Shown piece after piece: positions 11,020-21,049 of a DNA stretch of 64,000 bases. The notes under the pieces were generated by a model that did not search any database, was not told where the DNA came from, and saw nothing but the letters and a program-made list of their open reading frames with translations. Both the position numbers and the translations under genes were made by a program. The DNA comes from Euborellia annulipes (taxonomy: Eukaryota > Arthropoda > Insecta > Dermaptera > Anisolabididae), in the NCBI GenBank assembly GCA_023213315.1, contig JAKCPI010004294.1, positions 124,001 to 188,000 of the forward strand, given 5' to 3'. Each line of letters starts with the position of its first letter. Position 1 is the stretch's first letter.

Positions 11020-11937
11020 TTCTGGTGTACTGGTCGCCCAGCACACAACTTTCTCTTACCCTTCAGCAAGAGAAAGTTGTGTATTGTGCTTGTTACACCA
11101 GATTTTTTGTGTCGAAATAAATTTAGTTCCGCCAATATATATATATATATATATATATTTTAAACATTTACATTTTTTTCTCATTCACACTCACACTCAC
11201 ACACACATTCACACAGTCTTTTCGGCAACTTAGGCCATTTAAGACTTTGACGATAACCGTTGTAAGTAATATATAAATTGTAGGTTCAGGCATTTCTATT
11301 TAAGCCATCTGGTATTCAAATGGCTTAAATAAAATCATCGGACTGCCTGGGTCCGAACCCGCGACGTTTGGTATAGGAGGTAGGCACGCTACCTACTACG
11401 CCAGACCCGGGGCCGCCAATATATTAAAATTCAAGATGCTAAAATTCATAAACATGGGAAAATATTTATATTCTGTTACCATGGCAACCATTTCTCCTAT
11501 CTTTCTTATGAATTACAAGAGTAAAGTAGCCTTCAAACAATTTTGAGAGCAAAGTGAGAATATTCATTTGAAAGAGCATCTAAAAAATAATTGATTTTTG
11601 AATTTTAATCAAAATCGTTTTGAGAAAATCGATAAAAATTGAAAAAGAACATCAGTAAAGTACTAATACTTGTTGGTTGATTTTGTTTAAAGGCTTATTT
11701 TCAAACTCCAGGGGAATGTCTAACTTAAATATAAAAAATTTCAGCTTCGTAGCTCAATTCCTTCATGCTTAAAATTGAACCCACAGACAGACAGACTATG
11801 TTGCGAAAACCACTTTTTCGGACTCAGGGGATCTCAAAACGTGTATATCCGTCAAAATCTCGACATCAAATTTTCGGCATGAATCCAATACTTTATATAT
11901 ATACACATATATAGATAAGAGAAAGTAAAAATCTTTT
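11020..11937 (+). repeat. HE repeat copy, interrupted by SINE-A
   Basis: A nearly full copy. The long hairpin CTGGTGTACTGG...CACCAG occupies 11022-11100, and internal landmarks run to CAAAACGTGTATATCCGTC. The terminal short hairpin ends in GATAAGAGAAAGTA. A SINE-A interrupts it at 11141-11412. The hairpin loop differs from other copies but still pairs (CTCTTAC...CAAGAG). Confidence 0.85.
11141..11412 (-). mobile_element. SINE-A, TSD CCGCCAATATAT
   Basis: The exact 12-bp target duplication CCGCCAATATAT occurs at 11129-11140 and 11413-11424. An (AT)n run adjoins the tail. The order is tail, CACACTCACACTCAC, TCGGCAACTTAGGCC, then a body hairpin and tRNA-like head with GGTCCGAACCCGCG on the plus strand. 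The head hairpin is altered to TAGGCACGCTACCTA, a variant within the family. Confidence 0.9.
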
Positions 11938-11939
11938 AA

Positions 11940-13480
11940 ATCTCTATCTTAATTCCTGTTCTAATGCAGGCCTACTAAATGATTTTCGCCAATTTACCAT
12001 GAAGTCAGATCAAAAGACGGAAGAGTGTGTTTTTTAAATTCCATATTGAATTTTTAGTGTGAAAATGAAAATTAAAAATTTATATAAATTTCTTCTGTTC
12101 TGCTTAAACACATCGATTACGTTAATAAAAAAAAAAGATTTTTATTTAACAAACTGTTTTGACATCCGATGATAAAAGTATTAAAAGTGAAGAGAGAGGG
12201 ATTCTAAGCATCCGGGTGGACATTAAATGGGGAAAGTTTGCATATACAAATGTGTGCATATGATGCTGAGAAAAATAAATAAATATCGTGGAGACCTTCT
12301 GGCAATAGACTCCCTCCCCAAGTGACGTTTCTGGAAAAGACACTGCTGACAGCAGAAGACATAATCCAAACATCTGGCAGCTCAAGCTTTACATCAAGGG
12401 AATGTAAAATAAGAGACGCGAGCAGCAATTTTTATAAATCGAGAATAGACTTGTCAATCCTTACATCTTAAAATTATATATCTATATACATATATATTAA
12501 AAAAAAAAACATTTGATAGGCAACTAATCTAAATGCAAAAAATTTTTTTTCATTTGACATTAATTTCTTTGACAATTTTATCTGATTCACATAGAAAATT
12601 GGATTTCTCCAGTCTCAGCTAGTTATAATTTGAAAAATGAAAAAAAAAAAATTTATGGTGCTTTATGTTTACATAAATAAACAAACAAAATCGAATAAGC
12701 ATTTGATGCTACGTACACATCCAGTTTGCGCCAGTATTATGACTATTAAACTTTGTATATTTTAAAGCATATAGACATGCTCGATATTTCTATTCAATCT
12801 TTATAATTATTCTCTTTATAATTAATGAAGAGAATAGCCGGGGAACATATCTATATGCTTTTAGCAACATAGTAAACCAACAGCCTCCAAGATCGTTTCC
12901 GTGAAGCAATGCCATTCTTGTTCACACACACACACAGATATAAGAGAGCTTGTTGATATAATGGGCTAGGATGTCGACCCTCTGACCTGGAGATTCACAT
13001 CTTGGTTTTGCAGGATTGTTTCAACAAACAAAAATATTTATTTAATGTAAATCATCAAGAATAATAGCCCTTAGGGAACTCTACGAGGAGAGGGAGTTGC
13101 TGTGACATTCCGTCCTATTGAATGGAAAGAATAATCCCTTTCAGTGATGCATTCTTCAGGAGTAGACATGCCAGGGCTGAGGGACACCTTCTCTAACTAG
13201 GACATCCTCCCTACCATAGAAGAGTTTGGAAAAAAGGAACCGGGTGGAACTAGAAATAAGGATTAGTTCATTAGCTAGAAATGAATGTAGAAGAAGTTAG
13301 AGTTAGAAAATAATGTAAATTCACAGGATGCCAGTAGATGGCTTTGGCCAGAAACCGGTTGGATTTGAGGTGTTTATCTGAGAATCTGTTCAATCTGTGC
13401 GTACGAAACACACTCGGGTAAATCAACGGGGATCGATAGGAATTTCAAATAATAATAATAATAAACACAGACATCATTTC
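11940..13480. other. Mostly non-coding; GC-richer parts 12150-12440 and 13040-13440
   Basis: The region 12150-12440 has overlapping minus-strand frames of 74-79 codons and, on the plus strand, a short frame reading TFLEKTLLTAEDIIQTS. None is convincing. The region 13040-13440 includes a ~90-bp sequence (13117-13195) shared with 14423-14505. No gene is recognised. Confidence 0.35.
13117..13195. repeat. Repeat block shared with 14423-14505
   Basis: GGAAAGAATAATCCCT, TCAGTGATGCATTCTTCAG, TAGACATGCCAGGGCT and AGGGACACCTTCTCTAA occur in the same order in both places, with small indels. This copy lies outside the TIR element that contains the other one. Confidence 0.65.
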
Positions 13481-13482
13481 AA

Positions 13483-13580
13483 TTTGGACTCAGGAAGATC
13501 TAAAAGAAAAATCGTCAAAATCTCAAGATCGAATTTCACAATAATTTTTCTCTATTTCGTCTAAGAAACAGTAAAAATCT
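13483..13580 (+). repeat. Decayed HE repeat fragment
   Basis: TGGACTCAGGAAGATCTAAA, TCAAAATCTCAAGATCGAAT and a terminal AACAGTAAAAATC correspond to the last ~100 bp of the HE family, with many substitutions. Confidence 0.5.
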
Positions 13581-14180
13581 TTAACTTCCCATGATGTTCG
13601 TATCAATAGATTAAAAATCCGGAGCTAAGAATTTTTAGAATTTAATCACATTGAGATTTTATAAAAAAAAATTAGCTCCTTATAAGTAAAAAGTGTTTAA
13701 CATTTTATTTAATTATCTTTCAAAGTGATTTAAGATTCTCAGGAAAGCAGAAGATAACAGCTTGCCACAAACTTAAGAGATTAATGAATCGAAGACATTA
13801 TAAAAATTTTAATTAATTTATCCTGACAATAATACCTAGATGTATAACCAATTAATTTTCATTCACTATTAATTAACTAGTTTCTGCGTAATTGGATCTA
13901 TTAAAGATAAGAACAGGATGATTCTACATTCTTTTTACTGAAAATCTATTAAATACATAATACGTACTGAATATCCTATCAAATATGATAATAATAATGA
14001 TTGACAAAAGCCATTCAATTTAATTTGATTATAATTTATATTATTATTTTCCCATAAAACAATATTAAAACCAATCAATTATTTAAATTAATAAATAATT
14101 TAATCATAATTGATCAATAAAAAAGATCATTTTGCATTTAATTATTAAAATTGAAAAATGCGAATGTATTAAGTATTATG
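13581..14180. other. AT-rich non-coding stretch
   Basis: Nothing recognised. Confidence 0.5.
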
Positions 14181-14185
14181 CTAGT

Positions 14186-14802
14186 CCTCCACTAGCAATT
14201 TTTATTTGCAACAAAAAATCTCTGTCTTATAAAATCTACACTGCCATAAATAAATCGTTATATTAAAACAGTTTTCCAATTAATGTAATTGAAACTATTT
14301 GTCTGATCATTATATTACTTCGAACGAGAATACAAACATCATTGTTGAGTTCATCCAATAATAAGTGATAGATTATTGAAAAGGCAGCTTTACATATTAT
14401 TTGAAGATTTAGCACTGAGAAGGGAAAGAATAATCCCTCTCAGTGATGCATTCTTCAGACGGAGTAGACTACATGCCAGGGCTAAGGGACACCTTCTCTA
14501 AGCCTGTGAAGTTTTTTTAGTATTATCGAATAACAAAATGTGGTTTTGGTACATCAATAACAAATAATGATACGACATGGAGAAAGTTCATAAAAAAAAT
14601 TACAAAACAAGACGTAGAAAATAGAAAAGCCACCTTCAAAAGTGCGGTTTAACTAGTGGGTGCATTATGTTCATTAATTGCAGCGAAAATAGGACATGTT
14701 GCATTTTTTATCGCTGCGATTATTTGGTATGCACTTTATTTGAAACAATGAATTATATCGTTGCGACCGAAATATCGCGCGCCTAGAAATTGCTAGTGGA
14801 GG
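14186..14802. mobile_element. TIR element of unassigned superfamily
   Basis: The ends are inverted repeats: CCTCCACTAGCAATTT at 14186-14201 and AAATTGCTAGTGGAGG at 14787-14802. The match extends outward as CTAGT/CTAAA. No convincing target duplication was found. The interior holds the repeat block also found at 13117-13195, and a right part with GTGCATTATG and GCAGCGAAAATAGGACATG. There is no open frame of note, so it is non-autonomous. Confidence 0.55.
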
Positions 14803-14838
14803 TTTAGTCTTAGTGGAAAATAGGAAAATCTTTAAATA

Positions 14839-15165
14839 AAATTATTTAGTATATGTGAGGTTTCACTACGTTGTAAATGAAAGACATATTGAATTTCTAA
14901 CTCGATATATTTCGGGCTATTAACCCATCTTCAGGAGTACATGTGACTCAGTGAATAAAAGAATGAGTGGGGGGAGGAAAAGGGAGAGGGCCAAGCCTGC
15001 TTGGTAGCATCTATTCTTTTATTCACTCACAATTGTCAGTCACATGTAGGCCTACTCCTGAAGATGGGTTAATAGCCCAAAATATATCGAGTTAGAAATT
15101 CAATATTTCTTTCATTTACAACGTAGTGAAACCTCACATATACTAAATAATTTTATTTATAAATA
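14839..15165. mobile_element. Foldback element with hammerhead-like cores in both arms
   Basis: The arms (about 14839-14970 and 15009-15160) are long near-perfect inverted repeats; shared text includes TATGTGAGGTTTCACTACG and its complement. Both carry the core CTGAAGA...CCCRAAA. The left arm (minus strand, about 14905-14940) has an intact core: CUGAAGA, a stem GGGUU/AGCCC with an AAU loop, GAAA, an AU-only stem III, then C. The flanks ACUC and GAGU pair as stem I. The right arm has CAAAA in place of CGAAA. Imperfect flanking TAGGAAAAT sequences (14821 and 15205 regions) may be a decayed target duplication. Confidence 0.7.
14905..14940 (-). ncRNA. Hammerhead-ribozyme-like motif (left arm of foldback)
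   Basis: On the minus strand the order is stem I ACUC, core CUGAAGA, one extra U, stem II GGGUU-AAU-AGCCC, GAAA, UAUAUC, stem I GAGU. Core positions match the hammerhead consensus CUGANGA...GAAA...UH. The extra base after CUGANGA departs from the textbook form. Stem III is only an AU palindrome, so activity, if any, may need a dimer. Confidence 0.5.
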
Positions 15166-15349
15166 TGTTTCTCGGAAAACCTACACCACTTTCCCTCCAA
15201 ACTAGGAAAATTTTTATTTATGCATGGGTTCACGCTATATTCGTGGAGAATTAATCTGGGATGAATTCCACTTTTCTTATAAGAATGGTAGTTATTACAC
15301 GACATAAATTTCTAGACGGATTGGCTGATTTCCACTCATAAACTTAAGA

Positions 15350-15615
15350 CAAGGGCGGATACAAGGGGGGGAGGGGTAATTACCCCCCCCCCCGATATTC
15401 GAAAAAATACCTTTTTTTCTCAAAAAAATTTATTTTTATTGTAAAATTTGTAAAATTAATACTTAAAAATTTGATGTGTATTTATATTCTGGCAAACAAG
15501 TACAGAATGCGCTTTTAAATTACCGAAATTAAAAAAAAATAGTGGGCTGTGCGACGAGTCACACCAGATTACCCCCCCCCCCCCCCCCCGAGAAACACCT
15601 CTGGATCCGCCCTTG
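15350..15615. mobile_element. TIR transposon (hAT-type MITE), TSD ACTTAAGA
   Basis: The terminal inverted repeats are CAAGGGCGGATACAAGG and CTCTGGATCCGCCCTTG. The exact 8-bp target duplication ACTTAAGA occurs at 15342-15349 and 15616-15623. G-runs and C-runs flank the termini. The interior contains GTCACACCAGATTACC and GTGGGCTGTGCGACGAG, which look like the hairpin end of an HE repeat carried inside. Confidence 0.85.
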
Positions 15616-15629
15616 ACTTAAGAACATTA

Positions 15630-16012
15630 TCTCCTCGGATAATCTGTTTCTAAGAGTGATTAATTAATTTTATTCCCCAATTTAAACAAGTGCTAGTATT
15701 GATTAATAAAAAAAAAAATAAAAAAAATAATAAAAATAAGTTCCAGAAATAGGAAAAAAGCCTTCCATACTTATTAGCTATATTTAATAGAAGCTTAGAA
15801 AAGAAGTCTGTTGCATGAGAGGTGCATGTATGTGTGTGTGTGTGTGTGTATTAATAAAAAAGGGATTCCAACAGGTGGACCAATACAACACAAAGAATTG
15901 AATTTAATATAAAATAGCTTATCATATTATGTGTACCAAAAAAAGTAAACTATAACTTTTTTTGCTTAGCTTTAATACACAATAAATAAAATCATCAAAT
16001 TTTTTATAATAA
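15630..16012. other. AT-rich stretch with (TG)n microsatellite
   Basis: A (TG)n run of about 9 repeats lies near 15831-15849, and A-runs near 15705-15730. No gene. Confidence 0.55.
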
Positions 16013-16315
16013 CTTTTTATTAGGAACCGACCGAATATTCGGTTTCGGTTACGGTTTCGGCCAGTTTCGGCCAAAAATATGGTTTCGGCCGTAGTTTCGG
16101 TTTCGGCCAAAAAGTGGCCGAACCTTTCGGCCGGCCGAAACCAGAGTCTGAAAAAATGGGATGAGACTCGCATGCAAAAAAAAAAAAGGTCAAATAATTT
16201 GCACTTGAGGCAGTGACGGCGCTAGCTTATTCTCAGTGGGGGGGGGCAGGGGTGGGGCAAACTTATCAACAGGGGGGCAGTCAATAAATATATAGGCTAC
16301 ATCAACAGAGAAACA

Positions 16316-16870
16316 AAAATCTGGTGTGACTTGTGGCACTATATTTTTTGTGTGACCTTAGAACCGACAGAAGTTTCGGATTCGGCCAGTTTCGGCCAAA
16401 TTTCAGCCGAAACTTCGTCCTGTCCGAAACCTGAGTTTGAAAAGATGGGATTATGCTCGTATACTAAAAAAAAAAACGTCGAGTGAAATTCGCACTTAAA
16501 AAAAAGGTCAAATGATTTTCGCAAGAGCAAAAATTGGAAATTTTACTAAAAAAAAAATGAATTTTGTTTGGGAAATTTTAAGAAAAAGTTTAAAACAAGT
16601 TTCGATTTCGGTCGAAACTAAAATTGAAGCCAAAATTCGGTTTCGGCTGAAAATCTTGTTTCGGTCGGACTCTAGTCGACATAGGGGTATTTAGTTTCCA
16701 ACAGTACGGAACATTAGAATTCGAATTCAAGATGTAAAATTTATAAACATGAGAAAATGTTACTAAGGCAACCATTTCTCCTATCTTTCCTATAAAGTAC
16801 AATAGTAAAGTGTGCTTAAAAAGATTCCAAGGGCAATATACATTTTAAAGAGGATCTAAAAAATGTCACA
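16316..16870 (+). repeat. HE repeat copy inside the inner hAT
   Basis: AAATCTGGTGTGACTTGTGG, GTCGACATAGGGGTATTTAG, TTCAAGATGTAAAATTTATA and TTTAAAGAGGATCTAAAAAA match the first half of the family. It is interrupted by a short hAT at 16359-16674 and truncated on the right. Confidence 0.8.
16359..16674. mobile_element. Second copy of the outer-hAT family, nested in the HE repeat
   Basis: The ends TAGAACCGACAGAAG and TTTCGGTCGGACTCTA match the termini of the element that encloses the whole nest. Internal GGCCAGTTTCGGCC and AAAAGGTCAAATGATTTTCG also match. The flanking 8-mers (TGTGACCT and GTCGACAT) are no longer identical, so the duplication has decayed or been altered. Confidence 0.75.
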
Positions 16871-17092
16871 CCACCAGCACGTAGTCTTACAGGGAAATAT
16901 TTTCAGTTTTGGTTGGCAGGATTCCTCAATATCTCCTGAGAAATATGAAAGCCCAGAAATGTTTCTGAAAGATATTGGCTATGCGCAGAATTTCTCAAAA
17001 TCAGTATCAATTTCTTCGGAATCACTTGAGCTTGATTCATAGCTGGTGGATTTACATTTGTACTCGAAGAAGAATTTTTTTAGATTGGGGCT

Positions 17093-17185
17093 CAATAAAG
17101 TTTTTTTTTTTAATTTAGGTCTTTTTCGGCATCGAAAGCCATTTAGACCCCGTCTCTATTTATTTCAATTCGATTGGTAAAGTTA
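17093..17185 (-). mobile_element. SINE-B tail fragment
   Basis: A T-tail is followed by TCTTTTTCGGCATCGAAAGC, ATTTAGACCCCGTCTC and TTTATTTCAATTCGATTGGT. This is the 3' half of SINE-B in minus orientation, lying within the inner hAT. The tRNA head is missing. Confidence 0.65.
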
Positions 17186-17699
17186 TCGGATATTTTTTTC
17201 TTTTAGATGACATTATAATGACACAAAAGAAAGATATTTACTTGACAAAAACTTGAGAGTAACTAAATTTATTTATTAAAATAAAGAATTTAAAAAAATA
17301 ATCTTTCTTGAAATGAAAAGCTTGAAACTTAAATTACATTTTTTAAGGAAAAGTGAATAATTTTAAAAATTTTTTTATTTGGTTTTCGATCTGATTGGGG
17401 GGCATCCAGGGGGCAGAGATCCTTGCCGGGGGCGCAGCCCCCCTAGCCCCCTGTAGCGCCGTCACTGACTTGAGGGAGAAAAAATTTTAGTCTCCCTAAA
17501 AAAAAAGGTAAAATGATTTTCACGGGAGGGAAAAAAATTCAAAAAAAAAAAAAGGTAAAATGAAAAAAAATTTTTATAGGAAATACAAGTTACGGTTTCG
17601 GCCGAAACTAAGGTTGAGGCCGAATATTCGGTTTCGGTTTCGGTTTCGGCTGAAAATCTTGTTTCGGTCGGACCCTACTTTTTATAGTATTTTTACGTA

Positions 17700-19005
17700 G
17701 ATCTCTTAAGACAAAACAACAAATATCTAAAGTTTTTTTGTTTTTTTTGATACTCAAAATATAAACACCTAGTAAATTAAAATTAGATTTACTCGACCTA
17801 AATTTATTCCGAGTACGTGAATTCTCATCTCAAATCCCGCCGACCTTTGGCTACTATATAGGATCTTTATCGACAACCAATGAATTTATTTTATTTCCGT
17901 GATCTCTAAATCCTTCTACTAAATATTCATTCCAGGATAGCTAATCCTATATCTATTTTCAGTCTGTCTCTATAAGCCAAACTAATGAATGTTTTGTAAA
18001 AGATCCCCTAATTAAATAAAACACTATTTTGATTAGAAAATTCTTGATGTAGAACTCCATTTTCGTTGTTTTATAATTACTGAAATCGATTGTGCAGAAG
18101 GTAATATAGCTACTGTATATGTTTATCCTCTTTTTCATCTCCATTAATATATTAGGAAACTTTAATTTTTAATTTTTTTTTTTTTATAAATACTGGTTTG
18201 TATGAAAATAATACGAAATTTTATAGAATTAATTGATTAATAAAAATTTATGAAAATCAAAGATCAAATTATCTGTAGATATAAATTAATATTATCATAA
18301 AACAATTGCAATCAATTTACATCAAAGCTTAATTCAATTGTCAGAAATTTCATATCTAATATTGTCATTAATCAGAAATACTTTTATTTATATGGTAAAT
18401 TAATTTATGTTCGTATATTATTAATATTATGAATTTTTAAATAAAATAAAGTGATACGTTGGGAGTTTTTTTTTTTTCTAATGGGAAATAAATTCATTTA
18501 TAAAGAAATTAATAAAATATTCCCTATGGCTGTTTTTGTGGAATTTTTGATTTTTTTTTCTGCATTGACTCAAGGGATTTACTTTGAGTGTACAAAATAT
18601 CATTTATACATTTACTTCGTGAAAGCTTTGAAAAAAATGTTTTGCACCGGACGTTTGGACACTTGGGAATTTTAAATAAACTTATACGGAAAGATCTGAA
18701 ATTTTATGTCAAAAAAAAAATAATATTTTTTTTGTGTTCCGTCTGGTAGGCCTATATTTAATAATGAAAGCTCAATTATCTATTCTTCTTTTAAATCTCC
18801 TGTCTGGAGAGATTATCTTGAGCATAAACAACACCTACATAGCCCTATATCTAGAGGAAGAATAAAAGGAAAAATCAGAGAGAAATATTTTTAAAGCAGG
18901 GCTTGGGTAAAATCCATTATTATTCTATGTAATTTTAATAAAAATAATAAACCAAATTTTTTTAATTTATCAAAAAATTTTTATAATTGAAATAACATGA
19001 AGCTT
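17700..19005. other. AT-rich non-coding stretch
   Basis: There is no repeat I can name. Open frames at 17959-18144 and 18451-18675 are short, hydrophobic and without splice context. Confidence 0.5.
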
Positions 19006-19011
19006 TTTTTA

Positions 19012-19102
19012 TTTAAGCCATTTGGATATCTAAACTAGATATTATCATAAATAACGGTTATTGTTAAAGTCTTATATGGCCTAAGTTCCCAAATAGTCTG
19101 TC

Positions 19103-19144
<42 letters not shown>

Positions 19145-19175
19145 TGTGAATGGGAAAAAAGTGTGAGTGTTAAAA
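19012..19175 (+). mobile_element. SINE-A, 5'-truncated, with expanded (GT)n
   Basis: ATTTAAGCCATTTGGATATC, AACGGTTATTGTTAAAGTC and GGCCTAAGTTCCCAAATAG match the body. The GTGTGAGTGTGAATG tail block has expanded into about 18 GT repeats (19107-19142). The tRNA head is absent. Confidence 0.75.
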
Positions 19176-19179
19176 AAAG

Positions 19180-19825
19180 AGCGAAAAAAATTTGAGGCCA
19201 TCAAATAAAAGTTTCACTTTAACATGCGGTTTATGAACAAATTTAATTGAACATAAAGTATATAAAAAATTTGTTCGTAGTCGAGACTACACAAAGTACA
19301 TGAAAGATAAACTAATAACGTTATTTAATTTTTAATTTAAATAAATAAATTAAAAAAAAAAATGATTAATTATCTTTTCCCTCAATTCATGATTGTTTTA
19401 TTATTTTAAAATATAACTAGTAGCATTAAGTTTAAAACTTGTACAGTTTTCTCTCTTTCTCTCACTCAATTTCACCCAAAAACTACGCTTATTTACATAA
19501 TTAGTAAATTAAATCTGAATTTTATTTGTGTTAAGAGTTTCCGTAGCTTTTGTTCATATTTTACGAAACTTTTGAATTCCTTGGGAGATTAAAATAATAA
19601 AATAAATCAGTGGATAATCATGAAATTATTTAGTATATAATTACTAAGCGATCATAAAATTATTTAGTCAAAGATAATTATTAATAATGATAATGATATT
19701 TAATGACTGGAAATAACCCATACTATGGAAGGATGTGGAAGTGCAGGCAGTCAAAAATAAAACACTCTCGATTCTCTTCACATTACTTGATTGTATCTAT
19801 GAAAATAGAAAATTTTAATATTATA
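19180..19825. other. AT-rich non-coding stretch
   Basis: Nothing recognised. Confidence 0.5.
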
Positions 19826-19827
19826 GA

Positions 19828-19895
19828 CTTTTAACACTCACATTCCCACACACATATACACAGTCTTTTCGGCAACTTAGGCCATATAAGACTTA
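19828..19895 (-). mobile_element. SINE-A tail fragment
   Basis: TTTAACACTCACATTCCCAC and CAGTCTTTTCGGCAACTTAG followed by CCATATAAGACTT form the 3' end of SINE-A only, in minus orientation. Confidence 0.65.
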
Positions 19896-19914
19896 ATAGA
19901 ATTCGAGTGAAGGT

Positions 19915-20253
19915 AAAGATCGAAAGTGACCAGAAGAAAAATGTGTGTCCCTGGTGCGGGCGTGTGTATCCCTGTTTGTCCCTGGTGTGAGCGTGCATTT
20001 CCCTGTGTGTTTCTTAAGGTTCACAATACAGACCTGCTGCGGGCGTGTGGATCCCTCGATTATTTTTAATCATTTTTACTCGGAATGGCAAGAAACAGTT
20101 TACACAATTGCATCATTCAACTTTTTGACGAAGTTTGTTGACACGCTTCGGCCCTGAGGATGGTCGTATATCTTATCGAAAGGTCAGCTTGAAGTGACCA
20201 ATAAACGAAATAAACGTAGTTGCAATCACTCTTTTCTTTATTTCTTTCCACTT
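19915..20253 (+). mobile_element. GTGTGTCCC block joined to hammerhead-like motif
   Basis: AGATCGAAAGTGACCAGAAG leads into GTGTGTCCCTGGTGCGGG, TGCTGCGGGCGTGTGGATCC and CATTTTTACTCGG. These are shared with blocks at 22239-22372, 23066-23175 and 23866-23985. The unit then runs to GGCCCTGAGGATGGTC...ATCGAAAGGTCAGC, a hammerhead-like core, and ends in AATAAACG. This order resembles the 3' part of a Penelope-type retroelement, but I see no reverse transcriptase or GIY-YIG domain, so that label is inference. A 70-codon frame (19945-20157) spans the block. The SINE-A at 20254 has inserted in its tail. Confidence 0.55.
20150..20192 (+). ncRNA. Hammerhead-ribozyme-like motif, degenerate
   Basis: The core CTGAGGA, an extra T, then GGT/ATC pairing, then CGAAAGGTC. 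Stem I (GGCC with AGCT) pairs only partly. The core order is intact but the helices are weak. Confidence 0.35.
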
Positions 20254-20530
20254 TTTTTTTTTTTTTTTTTAACATTCACACTTTTTTCTCATTCACACTC
20301 ACACTCACTCACACACATTCACATAGTCTTTTCGGCAACTTAGGCCATTTAAGACTTTAGACGATAACCGTTATAGAGATTAATATACATATATGGGGTC
20401 CAGGCATTCTTATTTAAGCAATTTGGTATCCAAATGGCTTAAATAAAATCATCGGACTGCCTGGGGTCCGAACCCGCGACGTTTGGTATATGAGGTTAGC
20501 ACGCTAACCTCTACGCCATGCCCCGAGGGC
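20254..20530 (-). mobile_element. SINE-A, TSD TTCTTTCCACTT
   Basis: The exact 12-bp duplication TTCTTTCCACTT occurs at 20242-20253 and 20531-20542. The copy is full length, with T-tail, CACTCACACTCAC block, TTTTCGGCAACTTAGGCC, body hairpin and tRNA-like head. The perfect GAGGTTAGC/GCTAACCTC hairpin is present at 20493-20512. The B-box complement is GGTCCGAACCC. Confidence 0.92.
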
Positions 20531-20650
20531 TTCTTTCCACTTAATAGAATAGGAGATTAATCCTTAAAAAAATTTTGATTTTGTTTTAGAAGTTTAACAA
20601 AATTTCAACATAAAAATTTACAACAAATTTTAATAAATTTATCATTTTAC

Positions 20651-21037
20651 TTGGAAGATGTTTCACTTTCAAAGGTCGAACGAATATTAACTTATTTATT
20701 TTTATTGGTTGAAATCACTCAAAAATATCTATTAGTGAATTTGTCATTTGTGTTGCCTATCTTCCAGCTAGCGAACGATATACCTCATTATAATTTATCT
20801 ACCCAAGACATATTGTATATACAATTATTTTTATTTTTTATCCTGGTATTTATCTTGATTAACAAAATAACTTTAAAAAATACAATTCATTATTTAATCA
20901 TAAATATCATCCATAATTTTAATTTGGCCATCAGGTTCATTAAAAGAGAGTCTTGGAGGAAATTATTTATCTGGTTGACTCGATCCATTACGCCTCGAGA
21001 AGACAACGCTGACTTATTTCCGTCTTCGGGTAAATAA
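20651..21037 (+). CDS. Uncertain exon-like open region
   Basis: The longest open frame here (about 128 codons). Its last part is the best candidate exon: an acceptor-like TTGGCCATCAG ends at 20934, 95 bp of less AT-rich sequence follow, and a donor-like G|GTAAATA begins at 21030. That segment reads KRESWRKLFIWLTRSITP, then REDNADLFPSSG. The middle of the frame is strongly hydrophobic and may be intron. I do not recognise the product, and a chance frame remains possible. Confidence 0.3.
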   Translation: MEDVSLSKVERILTYLFLLVEITQKYLLVNLSFVLPIFQLANDIPHYNLSTQDILYIQLFLFFILVFILINKITLKNTIHYLIINIIHNFNLAIRFIKRESWRKLFIWLTRSITPREDNADLFPSSGK

Positions 21038-21049
21038 ACGGGAATCCTA

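Larger units (their letters stand above)
16211..17467. mobile_element. Inner hAT element, TSD ACTTGAGG
   Basis: The terminal inverted repeats are CAGTGACGGCGCTA and TAGCGCCGTCACTG. The exact 8-bp target duplication ACTTGAGG occurs at 16203-16210 and 17468-17475. Subterminal G/C-rich tracts (near 16240 and 17395-17450) match the common hAT MITE style. It contains an HE repeat and a SINE-B tail fragment. I see no transposase frame. Confidence 0.9.
16021..17687. mobile_element. Outer hAT element, TSD CTTTTTAT, hosting nested transposons
   Basis: The terminal inverted repeats are TAGGAACCGACCGAA and TTCGGTCGGACCCTA. The exact 8-bp duplication CTTTTTAT occurs at 16013-16020 and 17688-17695. Subterminal regions are dense in GGTTTCGG/CCGAAAC repeats. 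The element is interrupted by a second hAT at 16211-17467. Without that insert it would be about 400 bp, a non-autonomous element. Its own core includes AAAGGTCAAATAATTTGCAC and short A-runs. Confidence 0.9.

Noticed and set aside
12146..12428. Minus-strand gene in the GC-richer patch
   Set aside because: Two overlapping frames of similar length in different phases and no consistent splice borders. Left as unassigned.
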